7,055 nucleotides of DNA from Methanomicrobiaceae archaeon UBA436 (GTDB lineage Archaea; Halobacteriota; Methanomicrobia; Methanomicrobiales; Methanoculleaceae), in NCBI GenBank assembly GCA_002497965.1, contig DAFR01000006.1, positions 1-7,055 of the forward strand, written 5' to 3'. The translations under genes were made by a program, and so were the position numbers. Below, in pieces: positions 1 to 4,836 of this stretch (within the stretch, counting starts at the first letter, position 1; each line of letters begins with the position of its first letter). Under the pieces are notes generated by a model, which searched no databases, had not been told where the DNA came from, and saw nothing but the letters and a program-made list of their open reading frames with translations.

Positions 1-156
1 GGTGGGGGTGGTCGATGAAAGGCCGTATTCCTGAAGACATGCAGAGACGGGGAAAAGTTCCTTTCCCCATCCAACACGCCCTACAAGGAAGAATGGCGGC
101 TCCGTCTTCATCCCCGGCTCGAATATCCGGGACTTCCCGCTCCGCCCCCTCTTCAT
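1..156 (-). other. Left-running open frame of doubtful coding value
   Basis: An open frame starts at an ATG (156-154) and runs off the left edge, 52 codons. Its residues are Arg- and Lys-rich at first (MKRGRSGKSR) and then mixed (VGWGKELFPVSACLQEYG). It matches no family I know. The reverse of the cutA TATA box lies 10-20 bases before it. High GC makes such open frames common, so I would not annotate it as a gene without more sequence. A plus-strand frame ending at the TGA at 32-34 (VVDERPYS) is an equally weak rival for the end of an upstream gene. Confidence 0.15.
49..68 (+). other. Short perfect hairpin upstream of cutA
   Basis: Seven bases (GGGGAAA) at 49-55 are followed by their exact reverse complement (TTTCCCC) at 62-68 with a 6-base loop. 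One plus-strand frame that enters from the left edge ends at a TGA at 32-34, so the hairpin could lie just behind an upstream gene. No T-run follows it, so calling it a terminator would be speculative. Confidence 0.3.
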
Positions 157-164
157 CCCCACAA

Positions 165-176
165 GGTTAAATAAAG
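165..176 (+). promoter_or_regulatory. TATA-box promoter of the cutA-fdhD operon
   Basis: The AT-rich element GGTTAAATAAAG stands out in GC-rich surroundings and fits the archaeal TATA consensus. The TTAAATAA core begins 29 bases before the cutA ATG. Archaeal transcription usually starts about 25 bases after the TATA centre, which puts the start at or next to the ATG, so the mRNA would be leaderless or nearly so. No strong ribosome binding site precedes the ATG, which agrees with this. The element is close to a TATA box in either direction, so leftward activity cannot be excluded. Confidence 0.6.
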
Positions 177-195
177 CGGATACGAAGGTTAAACC

Positions 196-513
196 ATGGA
201 TCCTCCCGATTGCATCATGGTCTTCTGCACGGCCCCGGCCGGCGAGGCTGAGAATCTCGCCGGGTCGCTCGTCGATGCCCGTCTTGCAGCCTGCGTGAAC
301 ATTGTGGATGCCAGGTCGTGTTTCTGGTGGGAGGGGGCGGTATCCACAGAGGACGAGCGCCTCCTGATCATGAAGACACAGCACCGCCTCCTCGATCCCC
401 TCATAGAGAGGATTCGCGGCCAGCACACCTACGACCTGCCTGAGATTATCGCCATCCCGATCATCGGCGGGTATGGCCCATACCTTAACTGGATACGGGA
501 GGAGACAGGCTGA
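196..513 (+). CDS. cutA: CutA1 divalent-cation tolerance family protein
   Basis: This 105-residue protein has the normal length and signature blocks of CutA1, a small trimeric ferredoxin-like protein that binds divalent metals and was first linked to copper tolerance in E. coli. Visible hallmarks are the first strand with FCTAP (10-14), LVDARLAACVNI (25-36) with the conserved Cys33, the paired tryptophans at 44-45, the basic strand around LIMKT (57-61), the HTYDLPEII block (77-85) and the C-terminal YLNWI (96-100). No signal peptide is present, so it should be cytosolic. The ATG is chosen because it lies 29 bases after a TATA box; the internal Met8 would remove the first strand. The stop overlaps the fdhD start by one base (TGATG). 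Family membership is certain, but the role in archaea is not established. Its position ahead of fdhD hints at a metal or redox-enzyme context. Confidence 0.95.
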   Translation: MDPPDCIMVFCTAPAGEAENLAGSLVDARLAACVNIVDARSCFWWEGAVSTEDERLLIMKTQHRLLDPLIERIRGQHTYDLPEIIAIPIIGGYGPYLNWIREETG

Positions 514-1259
514 TGGAGACCGTCCGCCGCACGGGGATCCAGGTGAACGGGGATGAGGTGTGCGAGGTCCAGGACAGTATCATCGTCGAAGGCCGTGTCC
601 GGCTCTTCCTGAACGGAGAGTATCTTACAACCATTGTGGCAAGCCCTGAACGCCTCGAAGATCTCGGGGCGGGGTTTGTCGTCTGCGAGGGGCTGGCGGA
701 GACGGTCGAGTCCGTCGAGGTCTCTGGCGGGGATGTCCATATAGCCGCACCGGTAAAGAGGGAGTTCCTGCTCGAGATGGAGTCGTCCGGCGGTTACCGG
801 GTGCTTGGCGAGGCAAAGGAGGTGGATTCGACGATCACGATCACCGCTGACGGTGTCCGCGCGGTCACGGCAGCGATCGAGTCTGATGTCTGGCGACGGA
901 CCGGCGGCGTCCACTGTTCCGTCCTCTTCTGTGACGGCGACCTCGTCACCAGGGCCTGCGACGTTGGCAGGCACAACACCGTCGACAAGGTGGTGGGGTA
1001 TGCGACCCTCCGGGGGCTGGACAGGTCGGGGTGCGTCCTCGGTTGCACGGGAAGGCAGCCTGCAGGAATGGTAGCAAAGGCGGCCAATGCAGGTATCCCG
1101 ATCGTCGTCTCCCGGGCTGCATCTACCGATCGGGGTATACTGACGGCAGAGCGTGCAGGGATCACCCTGATAAGCTTCTCGCGGGGCGAGCGGTTCACCA
1201 TCTACACACACCCTGAACGGATGCCAGAAGTTCTGAAAAAACTGGGGAGATCATGGTAG
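513..1259 (+). CDS. fdhD: Formate dehydrogenase accessory sulfurtransferase FdhD
   Basis: In studied bacteria FdhD carries sulfur from a cysteine desulfurase to the Mo/W-bis-molybdopterin cofactor of formate dehydrogenase, a step needed for activity. The 248 residues show the family's second-half signatures: TGGVH (130-134), DVGRHNTVDK (150-159), GRQPAGMVAKAA (180-191), a VSRAASTD segment (199-206) and the C-terminal FTIYTHPERM (228-237). The N-terminal half has the strand block LFLNGEY (31-37) and LGAGFVVCEGL (51-61). The loop that normally carries a CGxC-type motif reads SSGGYRVLG (91-99), so both loop cysteines are missing. Other cysteines are at 17, 58, 135, 140, 149, 174 and 178. A GGAGG sequence at 498-502 precedes the ATG by 10 bases inside the cutA end. 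The stop overlaps the next gene by 7 bases. The assignment to the family is firm, but sulfurtransferase chemistry by the E. coli mechanism is doubtful. Confidence 0.92.
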   Translation: METVRRTGIQVNGDEVCEVQDSIIVEGRVRLFLNGEYLTTIVASPERLEDLGAGFVVCEGLAETVESVEVSGGDVHIAAPVKREFLLEMESSGGYRVLGEAKEVDSTITITADGVRAVTAAIESDVWRRTGGVHCSVLFCDGDLVTRACDVGRHNTVDKVVGYATLRGLDRSGCVLGCTGRQPAGMVAKAANAGIPIVVSRAASTDRGILTAERAGITLISFSRGERFTIYTHPERMPEVLKKLGRSW

Positions 1260-1735
1260 AAACTGGTAACCTGAAGAATGAGGCGCTGCTCCTGCTCGGG
1301 TGCCCGCAGGTGCCCGTCCAGACGAGTCTGGCGCTATACGCTGCACACAACCTGAGGAGACAGGGTTGCCGTCCGGTGATCGCCGGGACACCTGCGGCAC
1401 GGAAACTGATGGAGGTGGCCGATCCCGGCCGTTGCTACATCGACGAGATGAACGACCTTGACAATATGATCGATGAGATAGCAGAGAAGCAACGGGATTT
1501 TAAACTCTGTTTCGTCTTCATCCACAATGATTCTGGGGTTGCATACGCCGGAACGATGGCGTATATCTCGAAAGCGCGGGTCTACGCGCTTATATTCGGG
1601 GAGCACGCAGAGGAACTCGCCGGCGAGATCGAGTTTCCCTGCGAGATTATCGCGGCGAAGGCGGTGCATAACCCAATGCCGCTGAAAAGAAGACTTGACG
1701 AGGTGATGCAATGGCCGGTTGTCTCGAAGCTATGA
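1253..1735 (+). CDS. DUF1890 family methanogen protein
   Basis: I recognise this 160-residue protein as DUF1890, a family I know only from methanogenic archaea and without an assigned function. It looks like a compact alpha/beta Rossmann-like domain: a first strand ending in LLLLGCPQ (12-19), a helix YAAHNLRRQG (29-38), a second strand PVIAGTP (41-47), an acidic helical stretch rich in Asp and Glu (64-79), a strand CFVFIHNDSG (86-95), a glycine-bearing AYAGTMAYIS helix (97-106), a strand VYALIFG (110-116) and a final strand at EIIAAKAV (131-138). There are five cysteines (17, 39, 61, 86, 130). No signal peptide or membrane segment is present. The ATG lies within the last codons of fdhD and is preceded by GGGGAGA, so translation is probably coupled. 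Function is unknown; the neighbours suggest, but do not show, a link to formate dehydrogenase maturation or redox metabolism. Confidence 0.82.
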   Translation: MVETGNLKNEALLLLGCPQVPVQTSLALYAAHNLRRQGCRPVIAGTPAARKLMEVADPGRCYIDEMNDLDNMIDEIAEKQRDFKLCFVFIHNDSGVAYAGTMAYISKARVYALIFGEHAEELAGEIEFPCEIIAAKAVHNPMPLKRRLDEVMQWPVVSKL

Positions 1736-1992
1736 AACCCGAGGTCTTACTCTCCGGATCGTCTTTTAAAGAGGCGCGAGAGTTCATCCGGAAGAACGTT
1801 AAAGAGTATTACGAGGTTGAACCGGGTTACCGGATACTGGACGTCCACATCATCGGCGTGCCGCCGCTCTATGTCGGGATCGAGGGTGAAAACATTGTCT
1901 TCCCCTACACCAAACCCTGTCACGGAACTTTTGTGGTGAAGATACCCGGGAGCGACGAGATCGCACGGTTGCGGGAGAGGAAGAGAAAGTAA
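1711..1992 (+). CDS. DUF1894 family methanogen protein
   Basis: This 93-residue protein resembles DUF1894, another small family known from methanogens with structures but no clear function. It has a basic, helix-like SFKEAREFIRKNVKEYYEV stretch (18-36), then strands YRILDVHIIGVPPLYVGIEG (40-59) and a C-terminal strand GTFVVKIPG (71-79), ending in a strongly basic tail (RLRERKRK). No signal or membrane segment is seen. The start at 1711 is preferred because GAGGTGAT at 1700-1707 is a near-perfect match to the archaeal 16S 3' end. It gives a 25-base overlap with the upstream gene. The alternative Met8 at 1732 would form an ATGA overlap and give 86 residues but has no binding site at a suitable distance. 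It is the last gene of the unit and is followed by inverted repeats. Confidence 0.8.
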   Translation: MAGCLEAMKPEVLLSGSSFKEAREFIRKNVKEYYEVEPGYRILDVHIIGVPPLYVGIEGENIVFPYTKPCHGTFVVKIPGSDEIARLRERKRK

Positions 1993-2055
1993 CCCTCTTC
2001 CTCTGGATATTCTCCGCTTCCTCCGACCATCTGTGGCAGCGGCTTCCAGAGGGTT
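1991..2055 (+). terminator. Inverted repeat just after the cutA-fdhD operon
   Basis: The bases AACCCTCT at 1991-1998, overlapping the last stop codon, are the exact reverse complement of AGAGGGTT at 2048-2055. A second perfect pair, CCTCTGGA (2000-2007) with TCCAGAGG (2045-2052), competes for part of the same right arm. The intervening stretch is pyrimidine-rich. The position directly behind the last gene fits a 3' end or transcript-stabilising structure. There is no long T-run, so termination here is inferred only. Confidence 0.35.
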
Positions 2056-2099
2056 GCCGCCGCTCACTGCTCCACACGCACCGGGGCTCCGGTCACACC

Positions 2100-2117
2100 G
2101 TCAGCTCGAGGGCTGAC
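2100..2117 (+). other. Hairpin in the spacer before tspO
   Basis: GTCAGC at 2100-2105 and GCTGAC at 2112-2117 form a perfect 6-base stem with a 6-base loop. A smaller hairpin, ACCGG/CCGGT around a GGCT loop, precedes it at 2080-2093. Both lie upstream of the tspO TATA box, so they could be terminator parts of the left operon or an operator. Nothing in the sequence decides between these. Confidence 0.3.
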
Positions 2118-2137
2118 ATTTGCGCGAAGACCAAAAT

Positions 2138-2148
2138 GGTTAAGTAAG
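2138..2148 (+). promoter_or_regulatory. TATA-box promoter of tspO
   Basis: GGTTAAGTAAG resembles the cutA promoter element, and its TTAAGTAA core starts exactly 29 bases before the GTG start codon, the same spacing as at cutA. An A-run (2133-2136) sits just upstream, where a TFB-recognition element would be expected. The predicted transcription start falls at or beside the GTG. The sequence before the GTG is CACCTC, the complement of a ribosome binding site rather than a match, which also points to leaderless translation. Confidence 0.5.
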
Positions 2149-2168
2149 ACAATTTATCATTTCACCTC

Positions 2169-2660
2169 GTGAAACCTGCACCAGTATACATCCGGGCCGT
2201 CCAGGCCATTGTGGCGATCGGGATCTGCCTTGCAGCTGCAAAGATAGGATCGGCGTTTGCCATGACGGCGATTCCAACCTGGTATGCCTCCCTGATAAAA
2301 CCGGAGCTGACCCCGCCGGCATGGGTCTTTGCTCCAGTCTGGACGGTGCTCTACGTCTTTATGGGCATTGCACTCTACCTGGTCTGGAGCAAGGGCTGGA
2401 AGCAGCGGGGTGTGCCGGTTGCGGTAGGGATCTTTGGTGTCCAGTTATTCCTGAACGTTCTCTGGTCTTATGCCTTCTTCGGGCTGCAGGCACCGTTCCT
2501 CGCGCTCACCGTGATCCTGCTCCTCTGGATTGCAATCCTGCTGGCAATAGTCGCCTTCTACCGGGTCTCGATCCCCGCAGCAGCGCTCCTTGTCCCCTAT
2601 CTCATCTGGGTTGCCTTCGCGGCCTACCTCAACCACGGCATCTACATCCTCAACCCATGA
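2169..2660 (+). CDS. tspO: TspO/MBR family membrane protein
   Basis: TspO proteins are five-helix membrane proteins related to the mitochondrial translocator protein; bacterial members bind porphyrins and cholesterol-like ligands and affect stress or tetrapyrrole regulation. The 163 residues show five hydrophobic segments (roughly 8-30, 48-72, 81-101, 107-128, 132-156) and the family signatures: WYASLIKPELTPPAWVFAPVWT (38-59), YVFMGIALYLVW (62-73), a QLFLNVLWSYAFFG block (91-104), and the last helix with PYLIW and a final AAYLN (151-155). The GTG start is chosen from the TATA spacing; no upstream in-frame ATG is evident, and the length is typical. The gene stands alone, transcribed from its own promoter and converging on the lipid synthase gene. 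Its ligand in a methanogen is unknown; corrinoid or F430-type tetrapyrrole intermediates are a guess. Confidence 0.92.
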   Translation: MKPAPVYIRAVQAIVAIGICLAAAKIGSAFAMTAIPTWYASLIKPELTPPAWVFAPVWTVLYVFMGIALYLVWSKGWKQRGVPVAVGIFGVQLFLNVLWSYAFFGLQAPFLALTVILLLWIAILLAIVAFYRVSIPAAALLVPYLIWVAFAAYLNHGIYILNP

Positions 2661-2669
2661 TGGTGGAGG

Positions 2670-3272
2670 TCATTTTTTCCCAATCTCGCGCCAGACGTGA
2701 ATGAAACGCTGGATGGCTGTGTAGTGCCCCAGAGTACCGAATATGACCAGGAGCCACCCCAGGTAGTTCAAACCGCAGATCTCAACCGGAACCAGGACGG
2801 TGAGCGCTCCTGCAATGATGACCAGCAGCAGCCGGTCCGCCCGGCCAAGTATGCCGCCGTAAAACCTGCCGACCCCTACAGCCTGCGCCTGGGTGCCGAG
2901 ATACGAGGACATCAGGACACCCGTCAACGCGAATACCCCTATCTGCCAGGGGGCAGCACCGCCGGCAAATATCCCGGTGATTATGAAGATATCAGCGTAT
3001 CTGTCGATGACATGATCCAGGAAATCCCCGTGGGCTCCGGCGATCCCCATCTCACGTGCAAGCGCCCCGTCGAGCGCATCAAAAGCAGCGTTTAACGCGA
3101 CCAGGATGGTGCCAGAGACCACTCCCCCAAGGTAGAACGCAATGCCGGCAAGCGCCGATACGATGAACGATCCCACCGTCAGGGCGTCCGGGGTTATGCC
3201 AGCCCTCCGCACCAGGTTTATCGCCGGCTGCATGATACGCTGGGCCTGCGGCCTGTACTGGTCGAGCGTCAT
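2670..3272 (-). CDS. CDP-alcohol phosphatidyltransferase, probable archaetidylinositol phosphate synthase
   Basis: The enzyme joins a CDP-activated lipid to a polar alcohol. The closest archaeal type makes archaetidylinositol phosphate from CDP-archaeol and inositol 1-phosphate, a step toward inositol ether lipids. The 200 residues carry the complete catalytic signature of the family, D65-x2-D68-G69-x2-A72-R73-x8-G82-x3-D86-x3-D90, where the four aspartates bind the metals. About six hydrophobic segments follow the MTLDQYR amino end (approximately 31-49, 51-64, 92-106, 110-127, 147-164, 168-184), so it is an integral membrane protein. The start overlaps the stop of the upstream kinase gene as ATGA, and it is the last gene of the minus-strand operon. 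Family assignment is secure. The alcohol substrate is inferred: glycerol phosphate or serine-type lipid synthases share the same motif. Confidence 0.88.
   Translation of the reverse strand: MTLDQYRPQAQRIMQPAINLVRRAGITPDALTVGSFIVSALAGIAFYLGGVVSGTILVALNAAFDALDGALAREMGIAGAHGDFLDHVIDRYADIFIITGIFAGGAAPWQIGVFALTGVLMSSYLGTQAQAVGVGRFYGGILGRADRLLLVIIAGALTVLVPVEICGLNYLGWLLVIFGTLGHYTAIQRFIHVWREIGKK
2673..2678 (+). terminator. T-run after tspO, possible archaeal terminator
   Basis: A run of six T residues starts 12 bases after the tspO stop codon. Archaeal RNA polymerase can terminate at short T-runs without a hairpin. The run is also the complement of two lysine codons at the end of the opposing gene, so it may exist only for coding reasons. 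Confidence 0.3.
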
Positions 3273-3781
3273 AATCCGGTCTCCAGGTAGTCCGTCCAGT
3301 CGATCGATCCACAGGATGGCGGGAGTTCTCCGCTGATAAACCGCTCAACAAGCCCGGCACAGTCCTCGATGGAGAGATCGGTTGTATCCACCTCCAGGAC
3401 GTGTTCAGCGGGGTGTTCATCGAGCGTCTCGATCAGGATCACATCGAGCGCCTCCGCCTCGACGTTCTCCGCGATCTTTGCCCGGGGATAACCCCGCACC
3501 TCAAGGCGTCTCCGCAGGACGTCAGGGCGGCACCGGAGCACCACCACAAGGTCGCAGGGGAGGAGATGGGCGAGATGCCCCTCGATTATCCCGTCAACGG
3601 GCTCGAACTCTGCCACCCAGCGATCGGTGTCAACCACCATCGTCTGGCGGGCGCGGTCCTCCTCCAGGATATAAGGTTGAACCGTATCAACAAGGTGAAC
3701 GACCCCGTGCCCGCGCCGTTCGAGTTCGGCAGCAACGGAACTCTTCCCGGTTCCCGGCGTGCCGGTGAGCCCCACCATCAT
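3269..3781 (-). CDS. Putative AK6/Fap7-type adenylate kinase
   Basis: The family transfers phosphate between ATP and AMP with a broad-specificity P-loop fold. Its eukaryotic relatives (Fap7/hCINAP) act in small ribosomal subunit maturation, and an archaeal relative has been linked to a ribosomal protein in the same way. Within 170 residues are a Walker A loop GTPGTGKS (7-14), the VDTDRW segment (50-55), DGIIEGHLAHLLPCD (63-77), which has the family's Walker B-like strand and following helix, a VVLRCRP strand (80-86) and the basic lid-like LRRRLEVRGYPRAKIAENVEAE stretch (89-110). The C-terminal IDWTDYL (160-166) is typical of the archaeal branch. ATG at 3781 forms an ATGA overlap with the hisC stop; the next codon is also ATG and could serve. 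GGAGGCGAT lies upstream, somewhat far from the start. A shorter-than-bacterial-Adk length fits AK6. Confidence 0.9.
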   Translation of the reverse strand: MMVGLTGTPGTGKSSVAAELERRGHGVVHLVDTVQPYILEEDRARQTMVVDTDRWVAEFEPVDGIIEGHLAHLLPCDLVVVLRCRPDVLRRRLEVRGYPRAKIAENVEAEALDVILIETLDEHPAEHVLEVDTTDLSIEDCAGLVERFISGELPPSCGSIDWTDYLETGL

Positions 3782-4836
3782 AGGTCGCGTATCGCCTCCA
3801 TGAATAGAGCGTTTTCCCGGTCGTCACCGATGCTGACCCTTATGTAGTGGTCGCCGAGACCGGGGAAGGTGGTGCAGGACCGCACCAGAACACCCCGTGC
3901 CGCGAGACGCTCCACCGCCTCGTCGCCTGTGTATGGGGCAACATCGATCATGACAAAGTTTGCAGCCGACGGATACGCACCCGGGATCTCCTCGATGAAC
4001 CGCCGCCTCCAGCGCAGGACATGCTCGCGGGTCTCGCGGACGCTCTCCTCCTCCGCGAGGGCGGCGGCGGCGGCGGCGGAAGAGACCGAGTTCAGCGCAA
4101 ACGGTGTTGCCGCCCGATTGTAAAACGGTTCAAGCCATCCGGGCACAAAAGCGTAGCCCACCCGCAACCCCGCCAGGGCAAAGATCTTTGACATCGTCCG
4201 GCCGAGGACAAGGTTCTCGTGCCGGTGCATGAGCGGCAGGTAATCCATATCCGAGAACTCGATATAGGCGTTGTCCAGGAATAACAACCCCTCCAGCCCC
4301 TCCAGTATCTCCTCAACCGTTTCGAGCGCGACGGTGTTCCCTGTGGGGTTGTTCGGGGTGCAGAGGAACGCAAGTTTTGCGCCACCGCACGCCCTGATGA
4401 AGTCTGCCGGGTCGACCGAGAAGTCCTCTTTCCTCCGCTGGGCGTTCACCACGCGGGCACCGTGCGCGATGGCCGCAATCCCGTAGAAAGAAAAGGTCGG
4501 TGTGGAGATCACCACAGTCTCACCAGGCTCAACGACCGTTCGGATCAGCGTCTCGATGACGCCGTCCATCCCGGCGCCGGTGACAAACCGGTAATCACCG
4601 TGGTATCGGCGGAGAGCCTCAACGAAGACCGACGCCCGTTCATCCGGGTAGCGGTTAGCCTCCAGGAGTGCAGCGCACCCCGCCTCGATCACACTCTGAG
4701 ATGGAGGCCGCGGATTCTCGTTGCTCGCAAGACGGGCAACCCTCTCGATTCCGTGCTCCCGCGCCACGTCCGCGGCCTTCTTCGCAAAGGAGTAGCCGCT
4801 CGCACCTGAGAAACACGCTCTAACCAAGCGCTGCAT
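3778..4836 (-). CDS. hisC: Histidinol-phosphate aminotransferase
   Basis: HisC is a PLP enzyme of the fold-type I class that makes L-histidinol phosphate from imidazole-acetol phosphate and glutamate. Numbered from the chosen start (352 residues), it shows the entry motif LASNENP (36-42), the STPTFSFYG segment around the cofactor ring (111-119), NNPTG (162-166), the Asp188 and Tyr191 pair of LDNAYIEF, the Schiff-base Lys217 in TMSKIFALAGLRVGY (214-228), and the substrate-carboxylate Arg333 in YIRVSIG. The reading frame is open further upstream to an ATG at 4869, but that would overlap argD by 50 bases and add 11 residues unlike HisC. Met at 4836 starts MQRLVRACFSGASGYSF, which aligns with family amino ends and overlaps argD by 17 bases. 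A run of six GCC alanine codons is at 4060-4077. The closest alternative is another class I aminotransferase such as an aromatic one, which I consider unlikely. Confidence 0.92.
   Translation of the reverse strand: MQRLVRACFSGASGYSFAKKAADVAREHGIERVARLASNENPRPPSQSVIEAGCAALLEANRYPDERASVFVEALRRYHGDYRFVTGAGMDGVIETLIRTVVEPGETVVISTPTFSFYGIAAIAHGARVVNAQRRKEDFSVDPADFIRACGGAKLAFLCTPNNPTGNTVALETVEEILEGLEGLLFLDNAYIEFSDMDYLPLMHRHENLVLGRTMSKIFALAGLRVGYAFVPGWLEPFYNRAATPFALNSVSSAAAAAALAEEESVRETREHVLRWRRRFIEEIPGAYPSAANFVMIDVAPYTGDEAVERLAARGVLVRSCTTFPGLGDHYIRVSIGDDRENALFMEAIRDL
4060..4077 (-). repeat. (GCC)6 triplet repeat within hisC
   Basis: Six identical GCC codons encode six alanines (HisC residues 254-259) after NSVSS in the large domain. 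It is the only simple triplet repeat in the window and could vary in length by slippage in units of one residue without breaking the frame. Confidence 0.7.

Noticed and set aside
2..34. Possible end of an upstream plus-strand gene (VVDERPYS then TGA)
   Set aside because: Only about ten codons are visible and competing open frames exist in the same bases, so nothing supports it beyond the following hairpin.
429..1211. Long 260-codon open frame on the minus strand opposite fdhD
   Set aside because: It is a shadow of fdhD; its residues (frequent Arg, Pro, Asp, Cys) match no family, while the plus strand gives a full set of FdhD motifs.
1747..2077. Minus-strand frames crossing the DUF1894 gene into the spacer
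   Set aside because: They overlap the DUF1894 gene for most of their length, have Arg/Ser-rich unfamiliar sequence and lack a promoter or binding site.
3382..3847. Two plus-strand open frames opposite the AK6-type gene
   Set aside because: They are antisense shadows of a well supported P-loop kinase, with low-complexity Arg/Pro/Gly composition and no binding site.
4060..4079. Triplet repeat as a possible CRISPR or regulatory element
   Set aside because: It is just six GCC alanine codons in hisC, with no spacers or repeat units elsewhere.
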